Positions 44,765-56,039 of a DNA stretch of 64,000 bases are shown here, in pieces. The stretch comes from Branchinecta lynchi (lineage: Eukaryota; Arthropoda; Branchiopoda; Anostraca; Branchinectidae): the NCBI GenBank assembly GCA_023053575.1, contig JAKZAP010000021.1, forward strand, positions 565,501 to 629,500. Direction: 5' to 3'. Position numbers and translations under genes: made by a program. A model generated the notes under the pieces. That model searched no databases, was not told the DNA's origin, and saw nothing but the letters and a program-made list of their open reading frames with translations. The stretch's first letter is position 1. Each line of letters begins with the position of its first letter.

Positions 44765-46247
44765 CAAGACCAAAGGTGTCGATGGGATCCCAAAAATCTA
44801 ATATTTGATTCAGACAATCGAGTCTTGTCTTCGCCAGGTCCAGTCTTGGACAGGCTAATTATCAGAGAAAACCAAGTTCAGATATACCTCTATAAACCAT
44901 ATCTATTTTGACGATGACCGGGACTTCCTGCCGATTTCCGAGCGAACTACTAGCCCAGCAAACAAAAAAAATACAGAAACAAAACCAGCGTATCTCCTTA
45001 TCCCTATAAAGAACATCTAATCAACTTTGAATAAAAGTTTGACTTAAAAAAAAATCCGGTTACAACCGGATTCCGGAAAAATTATATGTCCGGGTAAAAA
45101 AACATCGTCATAAACCGACTCAGCCTCCCTTCTTACCCCTTAATCTGTCATCTACTCGAACTTTTGCTTTTAACAAATTTTCCGGTTTTGGCCGGATTCC
45201 GGGCGAACTACTTGTCCGTCAAGAAAATGATTTTCACCATCGTCTTCAGCATGTCTTCCTACCCCTCAATCGAACATCTAATCAACTTCAAATAAAACTT
45301 TCACTTTTAACAAACTTTCCGGTTTTGGCCGGATTCCGGGCGAACTACTCGGCCGATGACAAAATGATTTTCCCCATCGTGCTCAGCATGTCTTCTTACC
45401 CCATAATCGACTATCAAACTATCAACTCGAAATAAAACTTCTAATTTTAACAAACTTTCCGGTTTTGGCCGGATTCCGGGCGAACTACTTGTCCGTCAAG
45501 AAAATGATTTTCACCATCGTCTTCAGCATGTCTTCCTACCCCTAAATCGAACATCTAATCAACTTCAAATAAAACTTTCACTTTTAACAAACTGTGCGGT
45601 TTTGGCCGGATTCCGGGCGAACTACTCGTCCGATGACAAAATGATTTTCCCCATCGTGCTCAGCATGTCTTCTTACCCCATGATCGACTATCAAACTATC
45701 AACTCGAAATAAAACTTCTAATTTTAACAAACTTTCCGGTTTCGGCCGGATTCCGGGCGTACTACTTATCCTTCGAGAAAATGGTTTTCACCATCGTCTT
45801 CAGCATGTCTTCCTACCCCTCAATCGAACATCTAATCAACTTCAAATAAAACTTTTACTTTTAACAAACTTTCCGGTTTTGGCCGGATTCCGGGCGAACT
45901 ACTCGTCCGATGACAAAATAGTTTTCACCATCGTGCTCAGCATGTCTTCTTACCCCATAATCGACTATCACATTAGCTGTTTCAAAATATTTTGTTTGCC
46001 CCTTAATTTAAACCCCCTCCCCCACCCCTAAATGTAGGGCTACATAGCCCATCTACGAACTTGACTGGTCCGACGACCCAACGAATCCTCACACCAAGTT
46101 TCATCAAAATATCTCACTCCCTTCGAGAGTTATCGTGCTTACAGACGGACGGACGGACGGACGGACGGACGGACGGACGGACGGACAGACGGACAACTTT
46201 TGCGATGTCATAGGTATCCCTCCACTTACGTTTTGGGATCCCAAAAA
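44765..46247 (+). repeat. Dispersed repeat family A, copy 6
   Basis: The clearest long copy, with units near 45181, 45318, 45458, 45596, 45738 and 45871 (period about 137-140 bp) and two larger alternating pairs. A (GGAC)n run of about 55 bp (46145-46195) and the GTTTTGGGATCCCAAAAA end follow. Confidence 0.92.
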
Positions 46248-46249
46248 CA

Positions 46250-46770
46250 GAAAATTCTCATACCCTTACGTTTGAAAGAGTTTTCGGCGGACATCGAAGA
46301 CTCCGGCAAACTTTGCTTTTAGTGACGGGCAAAACTAGGCGTGGCCGAAAAAGTGCTAAAATTCGTAGGTACAGAACGAAACCGTGGAGAAAGGTGGGGA
46401 TTTTAGAAGCTTATAATTCCACAAGGGATCTAGGTATATTATAAAAGGCAGAATAAGCAAGAGCGTTCCTTTAACGTTTAGGAGGCTGACCACGTAGATG
46501 AGCACCGTGTATACGACCGCAGAAGTCGATTGTTAGTAGTTGCTCTCATTGGTCTGTTGCTGGACGTGGCTGAGTTACCTGGGTTGTTGGAGATGGAACC
46601 GTCTCAAGACGGTGGTCTTGTATCGCAATCGCGGAAGTCGTTTGAGACTCTGTTGGCGTGTGTTAAGCCCGCTACATCTCTGTAGAATGACACAATTTTA
46701 CTTCAAGAAGCTCCGAAAAAGACACAAATCAATATTCCAATAAACAAAACTATAGCTTAACTGAACTGAT
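46250..46770. other. Presumed 3' flank of BRI3-like gene 2
   Basis: No AATAAA-type signal could be placed close to the stop at 46775. Frame 46540-46743 on the plus strand has no domain. Confidence 0.35.
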
Positions 46771-46774
46771 TAGT

Positions 46775-46906
46775 TTAATTAAACCGGACACCGCAGGTCT
46801 CGCAGTACTTCTTCCTCATACAGCAACAGCAAATCAGACCACATGGGAAGAGAAAGATCGCGAGGAGAACAGCGCAGACGCCGTAGTGTGTGCTGACCCT
46901 TCGATG
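46775..46906 (-). CDS. BRI3-like gene 2, terminal coding exon
   Basis: 43 codons plus stop. One hydrophobic segment of about 20 residues with five Cys at its cytosolic end, then KKYCETCGVRF, the C-x2-C-G end typical of BRI3. The T-rich acceptor is at 46907-46915. Confidence 0.83.
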   Translation of the reverse strand, partial: HRRVSTHYGVCAVLLAIFLFPCGLICCCCMRKKYCETCGVRFN

Positions 46907-49900
46907 CTAGAAAAATGTATAGAGTTAGTCTGAACTAAGGGGTCGAGGAATAAAACACTAAAACTCATGCTAAGCAACTGTTATTGCGCAACTGTTACTT
47001 ATCAGATGTTAGGTGGATTATGTAACGTTCTGTTTCTTCTTGCATATTTGTTGTGCACCGTCCGAAGCATCTAAATAGATCGTTCAAAATTAAAGAAAAA
47101 CACAGGTGCGTTCACTTGCGGACTATTGGATATTAAAGATAGAAAAAAGATAAGCCCATAATTTCCTGAGATGATGGCGTTCAAACTTACCCATGAACTG
47201 TCCCAAGTACTCCCAAGTTTGTCAAAACGCTGCCAGATCGTTCAAACTTTCCCAACTGGACAAGTAGGGTATTCAAAAGTAAATGTAGGTTAGGACGGTT
47301 AAAGTTGAACATATCTAGTAAGTTGAGTTATAACACGAATAACTTTAAATACTGTTATAATAACATAGTTTATGGCACAGCCTACTGATTCGGAGTACAA
47401 ATGAAAAAAGGAAACCGTGCACGTACCAACAGCAAACCACTGCGGAAGTTGATACTAAGTCAATTAGACCAAAAAGCCAGTAAACTGGATCACCAATCAG
47501 TCAGACATCCTATCAGCAGAGCTATCTGTCAGTGTAGCAACTTGCTAAACAGTTCGGCCGTTCAAGTTCAAGCACCGACCAGCTGACCTCCCAAAATTTG
47601 GCGGGATATTGAAGTCGGATTTCATATTATTTCACGTCGGAATCATAATCTAGAATATCATGCAACTGCTACGTTGCAGCAACCTTTGTTCGCCTTCGCC
47701 GACTAAAGTGTTGCAGGAGCAACACTTTGGTTTAGTTTCTTCACTGTCGGTTAGATGCTGAAGTTGTCAGCCCATCGAAGCTTTCAAAAATGGTATGGTC
47801 CAAGAAGTTTTTTTTTCTTCAAGAAAACTGGTGACACAATCCGTAATCCCATGATCAAAGGCTATCCCTCAGCATTGAAAACAAGACCAAAGGTTTCGAT
47901 GGGATCCCAAAAATTCAAAATCTGATCCAGACAACTGGGTCTTGTCTTAGCCAGATCCAGTCATCGCCAGACTCCTTGAACATTTTTACAATTAAAATTC
48001 AAAAACAGACTAAGGCCAAATAGCTAATCACCTGAGAAAACCAAGTTCAGATATGGATTCAGCATGTGTGTTTACCCCTATAAGTCATATCTGTTTTGAC
48101 GAAACTTCCTGCCACTTCTGTCAATTGCACGATTCCGGCCGAACTTCAGAACTACTTGTCCGGCGAAAAAAGAAAGCTCAAAGACGAAATCAGGGTATCT
48201 TCTTTTCCCAGTAATGAACATCTAATCAACTTCAAATAGAAATTTAGCTTATAAACAAATTTTCCGATTCCAGCCGGATTTCGGTCGAACTATATGTCCG
48301 GGTAAAACATGATTGTCATACAGGGACTCAGCATCTCTTCTTACCCCTAAATCGCTTACCTAATCAACTAGAAATAAAACTTCGACTTCCAACAGTTTTC
48401 CGGTTTTGGCCGGATTCCGGGCGAACTACATGTCCGGGTAGAAAACTGTTTTCACATAAGTGTTCAGCATGTTTTCTTTCCCTAAATTGAACATCTAATC
48501 AACTCCAAATAAAACTTTTAATTTTGACAAACTTTCCGGTTTGGGCCGGATTCCGGTCGAAATACTTGTCCGTCGAGAAAATAGTTTTCACCATCGTCTT
48601 CAGCATGTCTTCCTACCCCTAAATCAAACATCTAACCAATTTCAAATAAAACTTTTACTTTCAACAAACTTCCCGGTTTTGGCCGGATTCCGGGAGAAAT
48701 ACTTGTCCGTCGAGAAAATAGTTTTCACCATCGTCTTCAGCATGTCTTCCTACCCCTAAATCGAACATCTAATCAACTTCAAATAAAACTTTTACTTTCG
48801 ACAAACTTTCCGGTTTTGGCCGGATTCCGGTTGAACTACTTGTCCGATGACAAAATGGTTTTCACCATCGTGCTCAGCATGTCTTCTTACCCCATAATCG
48901 ACTATCACATTAGCTGTTTCAAAATATTTTGTTTGCCCCTTAATTTGAATCCCCTCCCCCACCCCTAAAGGTAGAGCTACAAAGCCCATCTACGAACTTG
49001 ACTGGTCCGACGACCCAACGGATCCTCACACCAAGTTTCATCAAAATATCTCATTCCCTTCGAGAGTTATCGTGCTTACAGACGGACGGACAGACGGACG
49101 GACAGACGGACAACTTTTGCGATGTCAGAGGTATCCCTCCACTTACGTTTTGGGATCCCAAAAACACAACAACAGAATATCGGCAGAAGGGACTAAATTC
49201 ACTTTGCAGCCGATTAAGTTTTATAATTTTCAATCGTAGACATCGTGAGGGATGAAAACTTGGAACATTATGTTCTATAACCCGATTAGTTACAAAGCTC
49301 TCCATAACTTTTCAGGATCGAAATACCACCTCTACTAATTACTGCGAAACTACGTCAGTGTTTTACATTATCATTTGTATCCGTTGGTTGCGTAAACAAT
49401 TAATTCTAGGTTGAAGTGAAAGACCATGGAGACGAATTTTCTTACCCTCAGATTTATACAGATAAAACAAATGTGCACCAATTTGCAAACGTTTCTAGCC
49501 CCTCAAGAAAATGACAGTGGTGTAGCAATCGATTCTCACTTGCAAGTCCCTCTTCCCGTGACAGACATAGCACCGGAAACAAATAACAGGTACACCAACT
49601 AGCAAAAGTTGCAAGCCCCTCATCGCCGAAGATGATTATGGTTTAACAACCGACTGCTACTTTACGAGTCCCTGACAAGTCTCACAATTGGGATCCGCCC
49701 ATTTTTTGTTTGAGTGTGTACCTTACCACGGAAGTTGTCGACTCATCGAAACTCTCAAAAATGGTGTATCTCACTAAGGAGTTTTTGTACAAAAAAACGG
49801 AACACATATTCTTTGACCAGCTCATTAAGAGGTATCGATCCCACTGACAAAAAAATCTATCTGTATTAGTTCAAAAGTTGACTTTTTTCCGTGGGCCAAC

Positions 49901-52900
49901 TTACTAATACCACCACTTAGAATGGAGCAAAGGATAAGCTCCAATATCTTTAGCAATGAGAGAACTTTAAACTCAGCAGAAATCACGAACATAAATGTGT
50001 AGAAACAATAGCTGCGACCCTTGCGAAAATGGCCCTTTTTTGTTTCTGTCAATTTTTCTATTTACCACTCAAAGTAGATATCTTGGCTATGAGAAAGGGG
50101 ATCTGCCGCACATATTTAGCATTTATCCATGTTTTTTCAATTTATCCTTAGCTTTATATAGTCGTCTCTGAAATAAACTGTACAACCTCACTTCAATTCG
50201 TACGTCCTGAATCGAGGACAAGCAAAAACCATCCTTTTGGGCCCCTGGCAATATTTCTACGGATCTTTCCAAAACGTAATGTGATATTCATTAATCCGGA
50301 CTAAGATCCAAACTTTCCGTAAGAACCGCAGAGGTTACCTTCCCACTTTCTAATAATAAGCTGAAATCGTGGTACTAGGAAAAATTTGACAAAACCTAAG
50401 TGTTGCTCTCGCAAATCTCGCAACACACTAGAACAAGACCAAAGGTGTCGATGGGATCCAAAAATCTAATATTTGATCCAGAAAATTTGGTCTTGTCTTC
50501 GCCAGATCCAGTCTTCGCCAGGCTAATCATTAGAGAAAATCGAGTTCAGATATACCTCTATAAGCCATATCTATTTTGACGATACTGTCCGAAACTTCCC
50601 GCTTTACTTCTGCCAAGTTTCCGGTTTCGCCCGAATTCCGACCGAACTACTATAGTCCAGTAAAAAGAAGATTCAGAAACGAATCCAGCGTATCTTCTTA
50701 TCCCTATAAAGAACATCTAATAGACTTCCAATAAAACTTTGATTACAAAAAAAAAATCCGGTTACAACCTGATTCCGAACTAATTATATGTCCGGGTAAA
50801 AAATGACTGACATATACTGACTCAGCCTCTGAGTCAGTATATGTCATCTAATCAATCTGTCATCTAATCAACTTCGGATAAAACGTTTGCTTTAAAAAAA
50901 ATTTTGGCCGGATTCTGGGCGAACTAATTGTCTGGCGAGAAAACGTTTATAATCATCGTGTTCAGCATGTCTTCTTATCCCTAAATCGAACATTTAATCA
51001 ACTACAAATGACACTTTTACTTTTGACCAACTTTCCGGTTTTTGCCGGATTCCAGACGAACTATATGTCCGGCGAGAAAATGCTTTTCACATAAGTGTTC
51101 AGTATGTCTTCTTACCCCTAAATCGAACATTTAATCAACTTCAAATGAAACTTTTACTTTTAACCAACTTTCCGGATTTTGCCGGATTCCGGACGAACTA
51201 CTTGTCCGGCAAGAAAATGATTTTCACCATCGTGTTCAGCATGTCTTCTTATCCCTGAATCAAACATTTAATCAACTACAAATGAGACTTTTACTTTTGA
51301 CCAACTTTCCGGTTTTTGCCGGATTCCAGACGAACTACATGTCCGGCGAGAAAATGCTTTTCACATGATGTTCAGTATGTCTTCTTACCCCTAAATCGAA
51401 CATTTAATCAACTTCAAATGAAACTTTTACTTTTAACTAAATTTCCGGATTTTGCCGGATTCCTGACGAAATGGTTGTCTGGCAGGAAAATGGTTTTCAC
51501 CATCGTGCTCAGCATGTCTTTTTACGCCATAATCGACTATCACATTAACTGTTTAAAAATATTATGTTTGTCCCTTAATTTGAACCCCCTCCCCCAACCC
51601 TAAATGTAGGGCTACAGAGCCAATCTACGAACTTCACCTTACCCTTGATCAGAAGAATCCTCGCACCAAGTTTCATCAAAATATCTCATTCCCTTCGAGA
51701 GTTATCATGCCAACAGACGGACGGGCGGCCAGACCGTAAACTTTTGCGATGTCATAGGTATCCCTCCACTTACGTTTTGGGATCCGAAAAACACAATTTA
51801 GCTCAGCAGTCAGCTTCCTTCGTGGGAATACTCATAGAATATCTATGAGATGAAAAATTTGCCTATCTATATATTGCAATAAAAATTAACCTTTTGTCCG
51901 CAAGCAACGCAAGAACATGGCCATTTTTATGGCACCAAACTTGACCAAACTGTTTTTGTACTACCATGGCCCTCGGGCTTTTTGTGGTAAATTATGCCTT
52001 ACGTCATATCATCTGAGGAATACTTCTGCACTTACCAGGCACGTATTGCCAGCGTTTCCACCACCAGTATTCACAACTGTGACTCCGCCCCCACTGGGCG
52101 CGGCTTGCTGCTGCTGTTGTACGATAATCGGCATCATGGGAATCTGTGGCGGAGCCTGCTGTGGAGGATAGCTTGGACCTGGATAGCCACCAGGCTGCTG
52201 GGGGTACGGAGTTTGAGGTGGATACGGTGAACTGTGAGGTGGGCCTGGAGTCATGTGATGGGCTGGTGGTGGCTGCATACTGTGATTGGGTGGGTGAGGC
52301 GGGGCTGTAACAGAAACTTGTCGACAGTAGTGTAGAGCACGGGTTTCTAGTACCGAAATGGTGCTGCGAGAAGCAGGGGTGCAGTTCTTATACGACAGAA
52401 AATAGCAGGTTGCTGACCCCAGTATCGCAGTCCATCGGGTGATTTCAAATTTCCAGGCGAACTGGAACCATCCCTGGCTATTGGCTAAAGCATTTCTAGG
52501 GTTCTTGAATGTGTAACCGTTAATGTACATGCGTAGATATCTATGCTGTACCTTAAATTTCTCTCCGTTTTACTTTCCTTCCCTTTTTCTCTCTTTCTTC
52601 TTTACTCCGTTTTGTTTCTGGGGGAAAATTATACAGCTTTACATAACCTCAAGATAAAATATTAATCCGGTGCCGTGCTCTTAGTTATGAACTGCCTGTC
52701 CACCACGGACAGGGGCTTGCTTGACCGAATTGGTCAACCGATACAGTTTGATTGGGTCTTGCGACTGTGCGTCACTGCACAAAAACTCATTTTCAATAAC
52801 TCAGCTAATTGAAAGGAAGATGGAGGCTAGGGAGGCTGGTTATTGCGGAATAACTGAAAAGAAAATCATATTCCTTCAAGTCGTCTACTTCTTAAAGCAC

Positions 52901-54429
52901 ACCTCGCACTATCTATTGTTTATGTTCCACTATTGAAACAATTCAAATGTTGTAAAAGTGGGCCCTGCTTTTAACAAATTATTCACGGCCTTGTTTGTAT
53001 TTAGCAGACAATTGACCTCGATCAGACAATCCCAGCCATCGAATTCTATCAAAACATTCATATAACCGGTTTTGCGCATCAATACACACGAAAACTCGTC
53101 GTGGACATAATGCGCATGGAAAATAATGGAAAGTGCAAAGATTAGAGAGGGGTCGTTAGAGGGCTGAGAATGTAACGTATCAAATAGTCGTCTCTGGGCT
53201 TAAGAATTAATGAAAGCAATTACGGAAGTAGGTTATGTTGACATTATAGACACGACGGGCCCCTTAAACAACCTGTCTTACCTAAAATACTAACGCAATC
53301 TACTTCCATAATCACTAAACCCAGAGAACCCAAATTCGTACGGTACGTTCTAACCCCTCTAACACAACCACGCTGAGTTCTCACTTGCCGTGTTTTGCTA
53401 CCTTTGATGTGAATCACGCTGTCGAGGTTGTCTGCAAGAAGTTTTTCCATAAGAAAAAACGGTTATGTAAATTTTTTCCTTGTTTTCGCTATAAGTCAAC
53501 GGGTCTGGAAGAGGCCTAAAACAGCCAAACACGTGGGTTATTGTCGAAAACACAGCCTAGTTTTAAAGTATTCAAATATTTTAAAATATTGTAAGTTGAA
53601 GAGTAAATAGTGCGAGGGGTCCTTTAAGGATTTCATAATCTTAAAAACCCTGGCATAAACTCGAAAAATCGAAACAACATAATTAGTACAGCCTTCAGCA
53701 GTAGAAGGTTCGTTCTGTTCTTGACAGGCTTCGGTAAATAAGGGCGTGGCCTTGTCATAATATCTGACATGTTGGGTGTCGTTAGCTTTAATGAGACCTA
53801 TTCCTGTTGTGGTCGACAACTTGCTTTGATGGAAACTCGTAACTCGTAAGGAAAACTAGCAGTAAAAATCTATTCGTATCGTTAGTGCTTTGCTTGAAAA
53901 ACAAAGCCGGAAACTTTCTGTCCCAGGGCTGATATGGTACTCCGACTCACAAACACTAAGAAACAAAGAAAAAGAAAACACTCGTACTACGTGCTGTGTT
54001 GCTAGATGGTGCTTCAGAAATTTAACGCGGCCAAGAAATGGAGACACGCCACAATTTGTTTCGGGCCCGGAATCCCAGAGGCTTCCAAAAAGTCCAAGGG
54101 GTCGATATCAATAGAACCCCGTAGATGTTTCGTCCTTCGGCCGAAAAGCGGCCCAGAAAATGCCGATATGACAGACACTGTGCCAGTCCTCGTTTCGCAA
54201 CTCTTTGAAAACTTTTCGGTTAGGTACCGGTCCTTCTTATTTTGAAGTTCCGTCCTTTCGTGAGCACAGAGGAAACAGCAGAAGGGATCTTTTTAACGTT
54301 TAACGGCACTTCGATGATGACTGAATTAAATTCTTCACAAAAAGAAATTTAATGCACGCTACAAAATAAGCAAGTTAAAAAGAAAAATAGTCAAGTCTTA
54401 CGTAATCCGCCGATTGCAGACATGTTCAT
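46775..54429 (-). CDS. BRI3-like membrane protein gene 2 (three coding exons)
   Basis: Predicted 142 aa. Exons: 54402-54429 (MNMSAIGGL plus one base, donor GTAAGA), 52036-52304 (acceptor TTTCTGTTACAG, donor CTG|GTAAGT) and 46775-46906 (acceptor TTTTTCTAG, stop TAA). Phases 1 and 0 agree at both junctions. The N-terminus is Pro/His/Gln-rich (PHHPP-like text, SYPPQQAPPQ, QQQQQ) followed by a Gly-rich strand (VTVVNTGGG). The last exon gives HYGVCAVLLAIFLFPCGLIC, then CCCMRKKYCETCGVRFN. This is very close in pattern to the BRI3 C-terminus (a membrane segment, then R-K-x-C-x-x-CG-x-x-F). A Cys just before the intron and a His just after it would form the first half-site. Head-to-tail paralogue of the gene at 31.1-41.7 kb. 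The tiny first exon is the least certain part. Confidence 0.72.
47882..49164 (+). repeat. Dispersed repeat family A, copy 7
   Basis: Complete head and tail. Units at about 48258, 48398, 48535, 48672 and 48809. GACGGACGG tract at 49081-49110. Lies in an intron of BRI3-like gene 2, antisense. Confidence 0.9.
49170..50430. other. Intronic stretch without recognisable element
   Basis: In the second intron of BRI3-like gene 2. Two segments (49485-49560 and 49590-49690) share the pattern GCAAG..CCCTC and GTAGCAATCGA/TTTAACAACCGA, so an old duplication is possible. Confidence 0.35.
50434..51790 (+). repeat. Dispersed repeat family A, copy 8
   Basis: Head AAGACCAAAGGTGTCGATGG, units near 50620, 50757, 50905, 51033, 51170, 51308 and 51444, tail GTTTTGGGATCC. 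A perfect 18-bp-arm palindrome (50808-50846) has formed between units. Confidence 0.9.
50808..50846. repeat. Perfect inverted repeat, 18-bp arms, 3-nt loop
   Basis: TGACATATACTGACTCAG, then CCT, then its exact complement. It sits inside a family-A unit where other copies have a single ATATACTGACTCAGC segment. Confidence 0.93.
52036..52304 (-). CDS. BRI3-like gene 2, middle coding exon
   Basis: 269 nt, open in one frame, encoding the Pro-rich N-terminal domain and ending GNTCL at CTG|GTAAGT. Pro+Gln+Gly+His make up more than half of the residues. A methionine inside (SMQPPP) could be an alternative start if the upstream mini-exon is wrong. Confidence 0.8.
52310..54400. other. First intron of BRI3-like gene 2, no other gene seen
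   Basis: Frames at 53538-53819 (-) and 53890-54114 (+) are open but have no recognisable domain. A poly-pyrimidine segment with TTTACTCCG (52575-52610) looks like another LINE 3' UTR remnant. Confidence 0.4.
54402..54429 (-). CDS. BRI3-like gene 2, first coding mini-exon (candidate)
   Basis: ATGAACATG then nine codons and one base before a GTAAGA donor. The left-over C completes a Pro codon with the CC at the start of the next exon, which is what the Pro-rich domain would need. The second ATG (codon 3) is an equally good start. Confidence 0.55.
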
Positions 54430-54904
54430 GGCAGTCTCCGACAAAATACGCCAGTTTGCCGTAAAAGACGACGATACGGCTTCTAGGGTCTATACCAGCT
54501 AAACTAGACTAACCGACTAACAGGATCCGAGACTGATTTTGTTGCAAAAGTTTGAAATCTTTGGGATCACATTTTCATTTAAACTCTTCTCGAAACCGCA
54601 GATGAACAATCACGAAAGGGTCACCGCCCCCCTCTTCAAAATAGTATCCCGCTAATTCAGACTCGAAGTCAAAAATCCTATACCGTACCTCCCAAACTTT
54701 AATAGAACCGTGTTCTTCAAAACTGTGCTTACTACATTTTCATAATTTTTGGGACCAGTTTTGTGTATGCCATGTGCTTGAAGAAAGTAGGAACTCAGAA
54801 AGTTAGAACTAATCGACCTGATAGATGATGCTCATGTCGTCATCTAACATTTTGCACAAATTAACAGAATACCTAAATCAGCTGTTCTTTCCAATGGTAT
54901 AGTT

Positions 54905-55683
54905 CAGTGGTTCCCAACCTTTTCCGTACCGCGTACCCCTAAACAGGGTTAAAAAAAAGTGCGTACCCCCCTTTTCAGAACGTGAAAAAGACGACGGATA
55001 TTATCATAAATGATAAGGCATACGTGTGTAAAATATATATACAAAATCAATGAGGCAATCACTAGAGGCTGCTCTGTAGCAAAAATTTTGTCAAATCTCG
55101 GCTCGACGTCATTAGTGGCATATTTTTGTTTTACAGTCAGCTCGTTTCTGTGTTTGGTTTTGATGTTCTCCGTGCTTTCATCAAGTTGCATCACAATCTT
55201 TTTCGTTCGCTTTTCGTTAATCTTCGATTATTCTTAAAACAATATTGTTTGACACATGAAAAGATTTTACGGCATTAGGCTAGCTGTTTCTGAATCAACA
55301 TTATTTTACTGAATTTCACTAGGGCTTGTAATCAGAGGAGTAACGCACGGATTGAAAACACCCATCCCCCCAAAAGGTCGGCCAGACGATTAAAAAGAAA
55401 AGACTCTGCGCTTCGCGCAGCGATTTTTCGTAGAAGCAGTTATTTAAACAAAAGAAGAAAACAGTCGGTAAAAATGACATGTCGGTCAGTAAAAATACCT
55501 TGCCCCTTTAGATACATTTTGGCTGGTGAGGCCTTGCTGGTAATATTAGGCTTTCGGCAATCAAAAATGAGCGAGGCGAGACTTTGAAGCTACAGACTAA
55601 ATCAATTTTGGTTCCTTCGCGTACCCCTTGCAAGGGTCTCGCGTACCCCTTGGGGTACGCGTACCACCGGTTGGGAACCACTG
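54905..55683. mobile_element. hAT-type element, 779 bp, CAGTGGTTCCCAACC ends
   Basis: Termini CAGTGGTTCCCAACC and GGTTGGGAACCACTG are perfect 15-bp inverted repeats, with further GTACCGCG/CGCGTACC homology inward. Perfect 8-bp duplication GTATAGTT (54897-54904, 55684-55691). Encodes no full transposase. A sister copy in opposite orientation is at 61288-61951. Confidence 0.95.
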
Positions 55684-55754
55684 GTATAGTTAACTTCGGT
55701 TAGCACAGTTTCGAAGAACATATTATCACTATTAAAGTGATAATAAGTATATTT

Positions 55755-55992
55755 GACAGGGCAACGCGGATACGTCAGCTGAATTTTATTAGAGCTGTTT
55801 CTCGGCCCTTCTTGGCAAGGGTCCGACAAACTGGAAAATTAACTTGTTCGTTTTTTAACAAGTTCATTTTCCGGTTCGAGCCTGAAGAGGACCCTTGCCA
55901 AGAAGGGCCAAAATAAGCTCTAATAAAGTCAGCTGACGTATCCGTTTTGCACTGTCAAACATCATTCGCAGTCAGCATGGGCTGAAGGAATA
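55755..55992. mobile_element. Hammerhead-family foldback, diverged copy
   Basis: Left arm GCGGATACGTCAGCTGAATT to GGCAAGGGTCC, a central GTTAAAAAACGAAC-like loop palindrome, right arm GGACCCTTGCCAAGAAGGGC to CAGCTGACGTATCCG, tail CAGTCAGCATGGGCTGAAGGAATATTTA. Same plan as 20431-20716 but much diverged. Confidence 0.75.
55877..55923 (+). ncRNA. Hammerhead-like motif with compensated stem I
   Basis: GAGC (55878-55881), core CTGAAGA (55882-55888), stem II hairpin, AAAA in place of GAAA, then GCTC. Stem I is GAGC/GCTC here against CAGC/GCTG at 20.6 kb. The cleavage triplet and G12 are changed, so this copy should be inactive. Confidence 0.6.
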
Positions 55993-56039
55993 TTTAATAA
56001 TAATAACAATGCAAAGAAGGTATATAGAATTTTTTTGAA

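Noticed and set aside
48998..49305. Frames reading TDGQTDGQ and similar, also at 51645, 25080 and 34145
   Set aside because: They translate the GACGGACGG tail of family A and recur in every copy.
52009..52530. One 173-residue protein across the middle BRI3-like exon
   Set aside because: Reading through both splice sites adds unrelated sequence. The acceptor CAG at 52305 and donor at 52035 bound the Pro/Gly-rich part exactly.
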